From assembly GCF_014678725.1 (NCBI RefSeq), contig NZ_CP061497.1, positions 2,868,001-2,932,000 on the forward strand: a stretch of 64,000 nt of DNA, given 5' to 3'. The notes under the pieces were generated by a model, which did not search any database, was not told where the DNA came from, and saw only the letters and a program-made list of their open reading frames with translations. The stretch's first letter is position 1. Every line of letters begins with the position of its first letter. Positions 17,001 through 25,511 of this stretch are shown here, piece after piece. The DNA comes from Thermomonas sp. XSG. GTDB taxonomy: Bacteria > Pseudomonadota > Gammaproteobacteria > Xanthomonadales > Xanthomonadaceae. A program made the position numbers and the translations under genes.

Positions 17001-17513
17001 TCAGCGCGGCTTTCGCGCGGCTCCGGCCTTGTCCTTGTCCTTGTCCTGGGCGGCCGGCGCGGCGGTGGCGCTGCCCAGTCCGTTGCCCAGGTTCTGCTGG
17101 AAGTCCTTCCACAGCGCCATGTTGCGCTCGGTCAGCTGGTTCAGCATCGCCCAAGGCGTCTGACCCAACATCCCGCCCATCTGCGAGCGGAACTGCTGCT
17201 GCTGTTCCAGGAACAGCTGCATCGAGCGTTCCAGGTAGTTGCCCATGAAGCCCTGCAGCGAGTCGCCGTAGAAGCGGATCAGCTGGCTGAGCAACTGGGT
17301 GGACAGCATCGGCTGCCCGTCCTGCTCATGCTCGGTGATGATCTGCAGCAGCACCTGTCGGGTCAGGTCCTCGCCGGTCTTGGCATCGCGCACTTCGAAG
17401 GATTCACCGTCGACGATCAGCTGGCGCACGTCCTCGATGGTGATGTAACTGGAGATCTCGGTGTCGTAGAGGCGGCGGTTCGGATACTTCTTGATGACGC
17501 GGATCGCGGACAT
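17001..17513 (-). CDS. phaR: Polyhydroxyalkanoate synthesis regulator PhaR
   Basis: The 170-residue protein has the PhaR DNA-binding domain IKKYPNRRLYDTEISSYIT at its N-terminus, the central PHB-accumulation regulatory domain, and a Gln-rich C-terminal region ending in a charged KDKDKD tail. PhaR represses phasin and its own genes until it is drawn onto nascent PHA granules. ATG at 17513 is chosen because the family begins at this point. The phasin gene and a PHA-system gene lie about 31 and 34 kb away in the same window. A perfect palindrome at 17594-17615 upstream is a candidate regulatory site. Confidence 0.9.
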   Translation of the reverse strand: MSAIRVIKKYPNRRLYDTEISSYITIEDVRQLIVDGESFEVRDAKTGEDLTRQVLLQIITEHEQDGQPMLSTQLLSQLIRFYGDSLQGFMGNYLERSMQLFLEQQQQFRSQMGGMLGQTPWAMLNQLTERNMALWKDFQQNLGNGLGSATAAPAAQDKDKDKAGAARKPR

Positions 17514-17593
17514 TGAGCACGGACTCTGGACGGCACTGCAGCCAGCATGGCGCAGCGCAGCACGCGTTGCAACTCCCGGGCTGCCCGTTCCGG

Positions 17594-17615
17594 TTGCCGG
17601 AATTTTTTCCGGCAA
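17594..17615. promoter_or_regulatory. Perfect palindrome between phaR and tcdA
   Basis: TTGCCGGAA and TTCCGGCAA are arranged around TTTT. The site lies about 80 bases upstream of phaR and 130 bases upstream of tcdA. It could be an operator, or a weak terminator-like hairpin; the sequence alone does not decide. Confidence 0.45.
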
Positions 17616-17656
17616 ATCGCGGATTTCACTGGATTTACCATCACCCCGTGCACGCT

Positions 17657-17677
17657 GCATCGCGCATCGCGCATCGC
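17657..17677. repeat. Three tandem copies of GCATCGC
   Basis: Three exact head-to-tail heptamers lie in the phaR-tcdA intergenic region. They could bind a regulator with helical spacing of seven bases or be a simple slippage repeat. Confidence 0.7.
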
Positions 17678-17736
17678 CAGCGGAGGTCGTTGCGCGGTCG
17701 CCGCTGCTGGAAAGCATGGATCCCGGGCTGCCCGCT

Positions 17737-17742
17737 TAAACT
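17737..17742 (+). promoter_or_regulatory. -10 box TAAACT, probable leaderless start of tcdA
   Basis: TAAACT is followed by six bases and the tcdA ATG at 17749. An AGG touches the ATG directly, which is too close to act as a Shine-Dalgarno sequence. Confidence 0.4.
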
Positions 17743-17748
17743 TGCAGG

Positions 17749-18546
17749 ATGGGAAACGCATTGAAGGACCGCTTCGGCGGTATCGACCGCCTGTACGGCA
17801 GCGGCGCGCTGGCGCGCCTGTCGGACAGCCATGTGGTCGTGGTCGGCATCGGCGGGGTGGGCTCCTGGGCGGTGGAGGCGCTGGCGCGCAGCGGCGTGGG
17901 CAGGCTCACCCTGATCGACGCCGACGACCTGTGCGTGTCCAACACCAACCGCCAGCTGCCCGCGCTGGAAGGGCAGTACGGCCGCGCCAAGATCGAGGCG
18001 ATGGCCGAGCGGTGTCGCGCGATCAATCCGGGTATCGCGCTGGACCTGAAGCCGCAGTTCCTCACGCCCTCGAACATGGATGCGCTGCTCGGAACGCCGG
18101 TGGACCTGGTGCTGGATGCCTGCGACAGCTTCCGCACCAAGGTCGAGGCGATCGCGTACTGCCGGCGTCGCAAGCAGCCGATCATCACCGTGGGTGCTGC
18201 CGGTGGACGCAGTGACGTGACCCAGATCCGGGTACGCGATCTGTCGCGCACCGAGCATGATGCGATGCTCTCGCTGATCCGCAAGAAGCTGCGCGGCGAG
18301 TTCAATTTCCCCAAGAACCACGATCGCTACTTCGGCGTGCCGGCGGTGTATTCGCTGGAGAATGTGCGCTATCCGCAGGCCGACGGCAGCGTCTGCGGCC
18401 TCCGCCCGCAGCTGGGCAGGGACGAGGCGCTGAAACTGGACTGCGGGGCGGGGCTGGGTGCTGCCACCCATGTGACCGGTGCATTCGCGTTCGCGGCGGT
18501 GGGCAAGGCGATGGAGATGCTGCTGAAGCCACCGAAGCACGGTTGA
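17749..18546 (+). CDS. tcdA: tRNA threonylcarbamoyladenosine dehydratase TcdA
   Basis: The 265-residue ThiF/E1-like protein has the nucleotide-binding loop VVVGIGGVGSWAVEALARSG, the DADDLCVSNTNRQ block that contacts ATP and the activated substrate, and the conserved ACDSFRTK. TcdA uses ATP to cyclise t6A at tRNA position 37 into ct6A. The C-terminal extension typical of TcdA, as opposed to MoeB/ThiF, is present and the MoeB-type Zn Cys pairs are not seen. The ATG lies six bases after a -10-like hexamer. The upstream neighbour phaR is divergent. Confidence 0.9.
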   Translation: MGNALKDRFGGIDRLYGSGALARLSDSHVVVVGIGGVGSWAVEALARSGVGRLTLIDADDLCVSNTNRQLPALEGQYGRAKIEAMAERCRAINPGIALDLKPQFLTPSNMDALLGTPVDLVLDACDSFRTKVEAIAYCRRRKQPIITVGAAGGRSDVTQIRVRDLSRTEHDAMLSLIRKKLRGEFNFPKNHDRYFGVPAVYSLENVRYPQADGSVCGLRPQLGRDEALKLDCGAGLGAATHVTGAFAFAAVGKAMEMLLKPPKHG

Positions 18547-18652
18547 GTGTGGTTGCGGCCCGGCAGCGGGCTGCGGGTCGGCAGGTTGCGCGATCGTCCG
18601 GGATTCGCGTCCGGTTCTGGACGGCCTTGCAGGGCCTGCACTCGATCGCTTC

Positions 18653-19414
18653 CTACACAGCAAACAGCCGTCGCGCGTTGGCGCTGGTTGCACAGGCGAT
18701 CTCATCCCGCGTTGCTTTGCGCAGGGTGGCGATGATGTCGAGGACTTCCGGCAGGTGCGCCGGCTCGTTGCGCTGGCCGCGATGCGCCGCGCCGGGCTGG
18801 TCGGGGCTGTCGGTTTCCAGCAGCAGTTGTTCCAGCGGCATGGCCGCAACGATGCCGCGCAGGCGGTTTGCCCGCTCGTAGGTGACCGGGCCGCCGATCC
18901 CGAGCAGGAAGCCGAGCCTGTGCAGCTGCGCGGCCTGTTCGGCGCTGCCGGAAAAACTGTGCACTACGCCGCGCACCCCGGGGAAGCGGCGGACGGCAGC
19001 GATCACCGCGTCCACCGCCCGGCGCGCGTGCACGATTACCGGCAGGTCGAATTCGGCAGCCAGCGCGAGCTGCCCGTCGAAGTAGTGCTGCTGACGCCCG
19101 GGGTCCAGCCCTTCGACGAAATAGTCCAGTCCGCATTCGCCGACCGCCAGCGGCCTTTCGCGCTCGATCCAGTCGCGCAGCTGGTTCAGATGCTCCGGGC
19201 GATGCTCGGCCAGATACATCGGGTGCAGGCCGTAGGCAGGGTGCAGGCCGGGAAACTGCGCGCATACGGCTTTCAGCTTGGACCAGCCTGCAGCGTCCAC
19301 GGCGGGCACGATCTGCACGTGCACGCCCGCCGCCAGCGCGCGCGCATGCGCATCGGCGCGGTCGGCGTCAAACTCCGCGGCATCGAAATGACTGTGGCTG
19401 TCGACCAGGCGCAT
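18653..19414 (-). CDS. TatD family metal-dependent hydrolase
   Basis: The 253-residue TIM-barrel protein has the metal ligands in DSHSHFD, the Glu motif VGECGLDYF, VHARRA, VVHSFSGS and the final ETDSPDQPG. All five are standard TatD positions. Members are Mg-dependent DNases or related hydrolases. The ATG at 19414 is directly before the first His motif. It follows a small membrane-protein gene by seven bases in the same direction and is convergent with tcdA across 106 bases that hold no recognisable element. Confidence 0.88.
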   Translation of the reverse strand: MRLVDSHSHFDAAEFDADRADAHARALAAGVHVQIVPAVDAAGWSKLKAVCAQFPGLHPAYGLHPMYLAEHRPEHLNQLRDWIERERPLAVGECGLDYFVEGLDPGRQQHYFDGQLALAAEFDLPVIVHARRAVDAVIAAVRRFPGVRGVVHSFSGSAEQAAQLHRLGFLLGIGGPVTYERANRLRGIVAAMPLEQLLLETDSPDQPGAAHRGQRNEPAHLPEVLDIIATLRKATRDEIACATSANARRLFAV

Positions 19415-19421
19415 CAGGCCA

Positions 19422-19649
19422 TCAGCGCCGGCTTGCGCGCCCTTCGATGGGGGGCGGGAGCGTGCCCGGCTTTTTCTTCCAGCGCGACAGCAGCAAGGTG
19501 CCCAGGCCCAGCAGGATCTCGTCCGCGAACGGAATGAAGTCGGGGACCACCAGGTCGAGCAGGAACAGCGCGGCAGCCAGCAGGAACAGGCGCGGGAAGC
19601 TCAGCCTGCCGAACCAGCGCATCAGCGGCGATACAAGGGGATTGGCCAT
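19422..19649 (-). CDS. Small membrane protein, DUF6116-like
   Basis: The 75-residue product has two hydrophobic segments (RLFLLAAALFLLDLVVP and EILLGLGTLLLSRW) and a basic C-terminus. It resembles the small Xanthomonadaceae membrane protein group that begins with NPL and contains RLSFPRLF; I associate this with DUF6116, but without a search the name is tentative. It is cotranscribed with tatD (seven-base gap). Function unknown. Confidence 0.7.
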   Translation of the reverse strand: MANPLVSPLMRWFGRLSFPRLFLLAAALFLLDLVVPDFIPFADEILLGLGTLLLSRWKKKPGTLPPPIEGRASRR

Positions 19650-19803
19650 GTCCGGAAACTAGCATGCACGCGGTGCAAACATCGCGTGTGTGAAGCTGAA
19701 CGCAGCCCGGTGCCATGCCGGCCTGCTCGGGATCGATTCAGATTGTCCGTGGTGCAATCGGTCGCGGAACAGGGACCACTCAACTCTCAGCGGGAGAACC
19801 ACC

Positions 19804-20571
19804 ATGCCGAAGAACAACACTCTTGCCGTTGCGCTTGCCGCGCTGCTGGTTGGCGGTGTGGCCACCGCGGGCTACATGAACAGCCGCAGCAACGAGGGGA
19901 TTACCGCGCCGTCGCTGGCCGGTGGCGCTGCCACGCGGGCGCAGGTCGATTTCGCCGAGGTCGTTGGCGTCAAGCCGGTGACCGAGCGCGAGCCGCTGTA
20001 CGCCACCGTCATCGGCAGCGAGCCGATCCGGGAATCCAATACGACCAGCACGCCGCGAGAGGTCTGCGAGAACGTGACGGTGCAGGAGCGCCTGCCGGAG
20101 CGTGACGGCAACGTCGGCGGCACCGTCGCCGGCGCAGTCATCGGTGGCCTGGTCGGCAATCAGGTCGGCGGCGGCAATGGCCGCAAGCTGGCCACCGTGG
20201 CTGGCGCGGTGGCTGGTGGCTACGCGGGCCGCGAGGTCGACCGGCGCCACGTCGGCGGCCAGGTGGTCAATCGCACCGATCGCCGCTGCCGCACCGTCAA
20301 CAGCACCTCCACCAGCGCCCGCACCGTGGCGTGGAACGTGACCTATCGCAACCCCGACGGCACCACCGGCAGCATGCGCACCGACAGCAAGCCCGGCGAG
20401 CGGATCGCCCTGGGGGATGCCGAGCGGACGGTGGGATATGACGTGACCTACCGCTGGAATGGCCAGCAGCGCACCGTGCGCATGGACCAGGATCCGGGCA
20501 CGCAGCTTCCGGTGATCGATGGCCGGGTAGTGACCCAGACGGCCTCGGCTGAAGGCACGACGCTGCGCTGA
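19804..20571 (+). CDS. Glycine-zipper 2TM-domain envelope protein
   Basis: The 255-residue protein has an N-terminal hydrophobic segment (LAVALAALLVGGVATAGY) and, at about residues 100-145, the glycine-zipper repeat GNVGGTVAGAVIGGLVGNQV, with a second zipper in TVAGAVAGGYAGREV. The C-terminal part contains Trp-Asn-Val-Thr-Tyr repeats of a beta fold. Proteins of this 17-kDa-antigen-like class insert in or span the outer membrane. No lipobox Cys is visible, so it is probably anchored or periplasmic. ATG at 19804 has GGGAGAACC just upstream. Function unknown. Confidence 0.78.
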   Translation: MPKNNTLAVALAALLVGGVATAGYMNSRSNEGITAPSLAGGAATRAQVDFAEVVGVKPVTEREPLYATVIGSEPIRESNTTSTPREVCENVTVQERLPERDGNVGGTVAGAVIGGLVGNQVGGGNGRKLATVAGAVAGGYAGREVDRRHVGGQVVNRTDRRCRTVNSTSTSARTVAWNVTYRNPDGTTGSMRTDSKPGERIALGDAERTVGYDVTYRWNGQQRTVRMDQDPGTQLPVIDGRVVTQTASAEGTTLR

Positions 20572-20601
20572 TCCCACGTAGTTCAACCATGCAGTTGCCA
20601 T

Positions 20602-20629
20602 GGCGGGGCCGGAGCGATCCGGCCCCGCC
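20602..20629 (+). terminator. Strong hairpin after the glycine-zipper gene
   Basis: A perfect 12-base stem (GGCGGGGCCGGA with TCCGGCCCCGCC) has a four-base loop. The following TGCGTTTGG is only a weak U tract, so termination may be partial. Confidence 0.65.
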
Positions 20630-20784
20630 TGCGTTTGGCTGCCGGCAAAATGGCGATGCCGGCGAAACGCACGGCTTTTGCGGAAAGCCCGTCGTTACGC
20701 CTGGGCGGGATTGGCGAATCGTACGTACCGATTGCGCGGCATGCGCGATTACAATGGCGGTTCGTCCAATTCGACCGTCAAAAC

Positions 20785-21948
20785 ATGGCCCTGCATCCGT
20801 ACGATCTCTACGACGTCCGCTCCCTGCTGAGCGAGGAAGAACGCGCGGTGCAGGACACCGTGGCGCGCTTCACCGACGAACGCGTGCGCCCGATCATCGG
20901 CGAGGCCTTCGACGCGGGCCGCTTCCCGAAGGAACTGGTGCCGGAGATCGCCGAAATGGGCCTGCTGGGTTCGTCGCTGCCGGAGAAGTACGGCTGCGCA
21001 GGCCTCAACGGCGTCAGCTACGGCCTGATCTGCCAGGAGCTGGAGCGCGGCGATTCCGGCATCCGCAGCTTCGTCAGCGTGCAGAGCTCGCTGTGCATGT
21101 ATCCCATCTACGCCTACGGCAGCGAAGAGCAGCGCATGCGCTGGCTGCCGGACATGGCCGCGGGCAAGGTGATCGGCTGCTTCGGCCTGACCGAGCCGCA
21201 CGGCGGTTCCGACCCGGCCAACATGAAGACCCACGCCAAGCGCGAAGGCGATGACTGGGTGATCAACGGCAGCAAGATGTGGATCACCAACGGCAACCTG
21301 GCCGACATCGCCATCGTCTGGGCGCAGACCGACGACGGCATCCAGGGCTTCCTGCTGGAAAAGGGCATGCCCGGGTTCACCGCGCAGGAGATCAAGCACA
21401 AGATGTCACTGCGTGCCTCGGTCACCAGCGCGCTGTTCTTCGACAACGTGCGCGTGTCGGATTCCAGCCGCCTGCCCAACGTGAAGGGGCTGAAGGGTCC
21501 GCTGGGCTGCCTGACCCAGGCCCGCTACGGCATCACCTGGGGCCCGATCGGTGCCGCCATCGCCTGCCTGGACGAGGTGATCCACTACACCAAGGAACGC
21601 ATCCTGTTCGGCCGCCCGGTGGCCGCCACCCAGAGCGCGCAGATCAAGATGGCCGAGATGGCCCGTCGCATCACCCTGGCGCAGCTGCTGTCGCTGCAGC
21701 TGGGCAGGTTGAAGGATGCCGGCACCATGCAGCCTGCGCAGGTTTCGCTGGCCAAGTGGAACAACTGCCGCATGGCCATCGACATCGCGCGCGAATGCCG
21801 CGACCTGCTGGGCGGCGCCGGCATCACCACCGAGCACGCGGCGATCCGCCATGCGCTGAACCTCGAGTCCGTGATCACCTATGAAGGCACCGAAACCGTG
21901 CACCAGCTGGTGATCGGCCGCGAGCTGACCGGCATCAACGCGTTCTGA
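20785..21948 (+). CDS. Acyl-CoA dehydrogenase, glutaryl-CoA dehydrogenase-like
   Basis: The 387-residue flavoprotein has acyl-CoA dehydrogenase landmarks: CFGLTEPHGGSDPANMKT, KMWITNGNLADIAIVWAQ, RYGITWGPIGAA and YEGTETVHQLVIGRELTG, whose Glu is the expected catalytic base. The blocks IRSFVSVQSSLCMYPI and ARYGITWGPIGAA are closest to glutaryl-CoA dehydrogenase, which oxidises and decarboxylates glutaryl-CoA to crotonyl-CoA in lysine and tryptophan breakdown. Other short-chain acyl-CoA substrates are possible. The ATG at 20785 gives the usual length. The acetyltransferase, glutathione transferase and E1 genes follow in the same direction. Confidence 0.85.
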   Translation: MALHPYDLYDVRSLLSEEERAVQDTVARFTDERVRPIIGEAFDAGRFPKELVPEIAEMGLLGSSLPEKYGCAGLNGVSYGLICQELERGDSGIRSFVSVQSSLCMYPIYAYGSEEQRMRWLPDMAAGKVIGCFGLTEPHGGSDPANMKTHAKREGDDWVINGSKMWITNGNLADIAIVWAQTDDGIQGFLLEKGMPGFTAQEIKHKMSLRASVTSALFFDNVRVSDSSRLPNVKGLKGPLGCLTQARYGITWGPIGAAIACLDEVIHYTKERILFGRPVAATQSAQIKMAEMARRITLAQLLSLQLGRLKDAGTMQPAQVSLAKWNNCRMAIDIARECRDLLGGAGITTEHAAIRHALNLESVITYEGTETVHQLVIGRELTGINAF

Positions 21949-21965
21949 TTCCGCGGAGGCCGGCG

Positions 21966-22514
21966 ATGGAGTTCGGTCCCACCCTCGAAACCGCTCGCCT
22001 GCGCCTGCGCGTGCCGCAGGCGGGCGACTTCGAGCGCTTTGCCGAGGTGCTGGGCAACGAGGAGGCCGCGCGCTACATCGGTGGGCACCAGCCGCGCGCC
22101 GCGGCGTGGCGGCGCTTCCTGCAGATGCCGGGTGCTTGGGTGGTGCAGGGATTCGGCATGTTCTCGGTGATCGACAAGGCCAGCGGCCGCTGGCTGGGCC
22201 AGGCCGGGCCGTGGAAGCCGGATGGCTGGCCGGGCAACGAGATCGGCTGGACCTTCCATCCGGACGCCTGGGGCCGTGGCTATGCGACCGAAGCGGCCGT
22301 CGCCGCGCTCGACTGGGCCTTCGCCAACCTCGGCTGGGACGATGTCATCCACTGCATCGATCCGGCCAACGCCGCGTCGCAGGCGCTGGCGCAGCGCCTG
22401 GGTTCGCGCAACCTCGGCCCGGTGAGGCTGCCGGCGCCATACGAGGATGCGCCGTCCGAGGGCTGGGGCCAGAGCCGCGCGCACTGGGCGGAAAACCGGA
22501 AGCGTTTCGCATGA
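21966..22514 (+). CDS. GNAT family N-acetyltransferase
   Basis: The 182-residue protein begins with ETARLRLRVPQAGDFERFAE, the usual first strand and helix of RimJ-like GNATs. It has the acetyl-CoA loop WGRGYATEAAVAALDWAF and a later strand-helix ending in NAASQALAQRLG. It transfers an acetyl group to an unidentified amine. The start at 21966 has GGAGGCCGGCG upstream, a good Shine-Dalgarno sequence, 17 bases after the acyl-CoA dehydrogenase stop. Its stop overlaps the GST start (ATGA). Confidence 0.85.
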   Translation: MEFGPTLETARLRLRVPQAGDFERFAEVLGNEEAARYIGGHQPRAAAWRRFLQMPGAWVVQGFGMFSVIDKASGRWLGQAGPWKPDGWPGNEIGWTFHPDAWGRGYATEAAVAALDWAFANLGWDDVIHCIDPANAASQALAQRLGSRNLGPVRLPAPYEDAPSEGWGQSRAHWAENRKRFA

Positions 22515-23152
22515 TCGCCGTGCACGGCTTCTCGCCCTCGGGCAATTGCCACAAGGTGAAGCTGCTGCTGGAGCAGCTTGGCCACGACTACCGCTGGATC
22601 GAAACCAACAGCGCGATCGGCGAAACGCGGACGCCGGACTACCTGGCGAAGAATCCGAACGGCAAGGTGCCGATGCTCGAGCGCGAGGACGGCAGCGTCC
22701 TGGTCGAGTCGAACGCGATCCTGTGCTGGCTGGCCGACGGCACGCCGTTCCTGCCGGCCGATCCGTGGCAGAAGGCGCAGGCGCTGTCGTGGATGTTCTT
22801 CGAGCAGTACAGCCACGAGCCCTGCATCGCGGTGGCGCGCTTCATCTGTGGCTGGACGCCGCTGGATTCGCCGCGCCGTGCCGGCCTGCCCACGCTGCGC
22901 GAACGCGGCCACGCCGCGCTGGCGGTGATGGAGCAGCACCTCGCGTCGCATCCGTGGTTCACCGGCAGCGATTACGGCATCGCCGACATCGCCCTGTATG
23001 CGTATACCTGCGTGGCCCCGCACGGCGGCATCGCGCTGGACGCGTACCCGGCCGTGCGCGACTGGCTGGCCCGCGTCGAGGCCATGCCCGGCTTCGTACC
23101 GATGCCGGCGCCGGACGCCGCGGCGCAGGCGCTGATCGACCAGTCCACCTGA
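22511..23152 (+). CDS. Glutathione S-transferase
   Basis: The 213-residue protein has an N-terminal thioredoxin-fold domain with SPSGNCHKVKLLLEQLG, the cis-Pro segment NGKVPMLERED and VESNAILCWL, which binds the gamma-glutamyl part of glutathione. The C-terminal helical domain contains the N-capping motif SDYGIADIALYAYT. It probably conjugates or reduces electrophiles with glutathione. The ATG overlaps the stop of the acetyltransferase gene by four bases. Confidence 0.87.
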   Translation: MIAVHGFSPSGNCHKVKLLLEQLGHDYRWIETNSAIGETRTPDYLAKNPNGKVPMLEREDGSVLVESNAILCWLADGTPFLPADPWQKAQALSWMFFEQYSHEPCIAVARFICGWTPLDSPRRAGLPTLRERGHAALAVMEQHLASHPWFTGSDYGIADIALYAYTCVAPHGGIALDAYPAVRDWLARVEAMPGFVPMPAPDAAAQALIDQST

Positions 23153-23168
23153 CCTTCATTTCCATCGT

Positions 23169-23189
23169 CCTTCCCGCGCGGCGGGAAGG
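23169..23189 (+). promoter_or_regulatory. Perfect 9-bp hairpin covering the Shine-Dalgarno region of the E1 gene
   Basis: CCTTCCCGC and GCGGGAAGG flank a GCG loop. The 3' arm and next bases (GGGAAGGGGAG) are the ribosome binding site for the ATG at 23200, so folding would hide it. A near-identical hairpin lies before sdhE (33536-33555). Confidence 0.6.
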
Positions 23190-23199
23190 GGAGACCCGC

Positions 23200-25467
23200 A
23201 TGTTCAATACCGTTCCCAATCCCATCCCGGCCCGCATGAAGGGCCTCAACCGCGCCGAGATCTGCGACGTCAACTTCCAGGAGTTCGTGCGCGGCTGGAA
23301 CCGGCACGCCCAGCCCAAGCCGGCGCCGGACGAGGCGATCCTCGATGGCAGCGCGCTGGACGCCCGCGGGTTCCGGGAGCTGTTCGAGTCGCAGCTGATT
23401 TCGCGCCACCTGGACCTGATGGCGCGCGTGCTGCGGGTGCAGAACAAGGTCTTCTACACCATCGGCTCCTCCGGCCACGAGGGCAACGCGATGGTCGCGC
23501 GCGCCGCGCGCCATACCGACCCGGCGTTCCTGCATTACCGCAGCGGCGGCTTCATGGCCGAGCGCTTCCGCAAGCTGCCGGGCATGGATCCGATCATGGA
23601 TTCGGCGCTGAGCTTCGCCGCCAGCGCGGAAGACCCGGCCAGCGGCGGCCGCCACAAGGTCTGGGGCAGCAAGCCGTTGTGGGTGCTGCCGCAGACCTCG
23701 ACGATTGCGTCCCACCTGCCGAAGGCGCTGGGCACCGCGGTGGCGATCGAAGCCGGCAAGCGCCTCGGCGTGGGCCTGCCGATCCCGGACGATTCCATCG
23801 CCATCTGCTCGTTCGGCGACGCTTCCGCCAACCACGCCACCGCGCAGACCGCGTTCAACGCGGCCAGCTGGACGGCCTACCAGAAGCTGCCGGCGCCGGT
23901 GCTGTACGTGTGCGAGGACAACGGCATCGGCATCTCGGTAAAAACGCCGACGGGCTGGATCGGCGAGAGCTTCCGCAACCGCCCCGACCTCGATTACTTC
24001 TTCGCCGACGGCCTGGATCTGGCCGCCGGCTATGGCGACGTGCTGCGCGCCGTCGAGCATTGCCGCCGCACCCGCCGGCCGACCTTCCTGCACCTGCGCA
24101 CCCAGCGCATCATGGGCCACGCCGGCACCGACTTCGAGATCGAATGGCGCAACATCGAGGAGTTGTGCGCGGTGGAGGCAGGCGATCCGCTGCTGCGCTC
24201 GGCCGCGATCGCGCTGGAGTCCGGTGCGATGACGAAGGACGAGATCCTCGCGCTGTACGAGGACACCCGTCGCAAGTGCTTCGCCGCCGCCGAGGATGCC
24301 GACAGCCGCCCGCGCATCGAGACGCTGGAGCACGTGATGCGCCCGCTGGCGCCTTACACCCCGGACAAGGTGCAGGCCGAGGCCACCCGCGCGCCGTCGC
24401 ATGAGGCGCGCACCAAGGCATTCGGCGGCGAGGACAAGCTGCCCGAGAAGCAGGTACCGAAGCACCTGGCCATCCAGATCAACCAGGCCCTGCACGACCT
24501 GTTCGCCAAGTACCCGGAGACGCTGTTGTTCGGCGAGGACGTGGCCCAGAAGGGCGGCGTCTACACGGTCACCAAGGGCCTGCACAAGGCGTTCGGCAAC
24601 CGCCGCGTGTTCAACACGCTGCTGGACGAAACCATGATCCTGGGCATGGCGCAGGGCTTTGCCAACATGGGCATGCTGCCGATCCCCGAGATCCAGTACC
24701 TGGCCTACCTGCACAACGCCATCGACCAGCTGCGCGGCGAGGCCTGCTCGCTGCAGTTCTTCAGCGACGACCAGTTCCGCAACCCGATGGTGGTGCGCAT
24801 CGCCGGCCTGGGCTACCAGCGCGGTTTCGGCGGGCATTTCCACAACGACAACTCGGTGACCGCGCTGCGCGACATCCCGGGCCTGGTGGTCGGCTGCCCC
24901 TCGCGTGGCGACGACGCCGCGATGATGCTGCGCACGCTGGCGGCGCTGGCGAAGGTGGACGGCCGCGTCACCGCCTTCCTCGAACCCATCGCGCTGTACA
25001 TGACCAAGGACCTGTACGAAGCGGGCGACGGCCAGTGGCTGACCGAGTACCCGGCCCCCGACCAGGCGCTGGTACTGGGCGAGGAGCGCGTCTACAACGC
25101 GGATGCCACCGACTGCGTGATCTTCAGTTTCGGCAACGGCATGCCGATGAGCCTGCGCGCGGCGCGCGAGATCGAGAAGAAACACGGCTGGAAGGTGCGC
25201 GTGGTCGACCTGCGTTGGTTGGTGCCGCTGAACCATGCGGCCATCGCGAAGCATGCGGGCGAGTGCGACCGCATCATCGTCGTCGATGAAGGCCGCTTCA
25301 GCGCCGGCATCGGCGAGGGCGTGATCACCGCGATCACCGAAGCGGGCTTCGGCGGCAAGCCGATCAGGCGCGTGGTCGGTGCGGACACCTACACGCCGCT
25401 GGCCGGCGCGGCCTTCCTGGTGATCCCGAAGGATGAGGACATCGTCGCGGCGGCGGCCACGCTGTAA
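23200..25467 (+). CDS. Fused E1 alpha-beta thiamine diphosphate dehydrogenase (branched-chain/2-oxo acid type)
   Basis: The 755-residue protein joins an E1-alpha domain (residues about 50-400, ThDP motif GDASAN at 206-211) to an E1-beta domain (about 420-755, with LLFGEDVAQKGGVYTVTKGL and FGNGMPMSLRAA). Normally these are two subunits that decarboxylate 2-oxo acids and pass the acyl group to a lipoyl E2. No E2 or E3 gene is nearby, so the partner must be encoded elsewhere or the enzyme works in another context. Best match by motif is the branched-chain 2-oxo acid type. The neighbouring acyl-CoA dehydrogenase-like gene fits amino-acid catabolism. The substrate is inferred. Confidence 0.85.
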   Translation: MFNTVPNPIPARMKGLNRAEICDVNFQEFVRGWNRHAQPKPAPDEAILDGSALDARGFRELFESQLISRHLDLMARVLRVQNKVFYTIGSSGHEGNAMVARAARHTDPAFLHYRSGGFMAERFRKLPGMDPIMDSALSFAASAEDPASGGRHKVWGSKPLWVLPQTSTIASHLPKALGTAVAIEAGKRLGVGLPIPDDSIAICSFGDASANHATAQTAFNAASWTAYQKLPAPVLYVCEDNGIGISVKTPTGWIGESFRNRPDLDYFFADGLDLAAGYGDVLRAVEHCRRTRRPTFLHLRTQRIMGHAGTDFEIEWRNIEELCAVEAGDPLLRSAAIALESGAMTKDEILALYEDTRRKCFAAAEDADSRPRIETLEHVMRPLAPYTPDKVQAEATRAPSHEARTKAFGGEDKLPEKQVPKHLAIQINQALHDLFAKYPETLLFGEDVAQKGGVYTVTKGLHKAFGNRRVFNTLLDETMILGMAQGFANMGMLPIPEIQYLAYLHNAIDQLRGEACSLQFFSDDQFRNPMVVRIAGLGYQRGFGGHFHNDNSVTALRDIPGLVVGCPSRGDDAAMMLRTLAALAKVDGRVTAFLEPIALYMTKDLYEAGDGQWLTEYPAPDQALVLGEERVYNADATDCVIFSFGNGMPMSLRAAREIEKKHGWKVRVVDLRWLVPLNHAAIAKHAGECDRIIVVDEGRFSAGIGEGVITAITEAGFGGKPIRRVVGADTYTPLAGAAFLVIPKDEDIVAAAATL

Positions 25468-25511
25468 CCCCGGCGCGCGGACGGCGGCCGCGCGTGACGG
25501 TGCCGGTCGCG

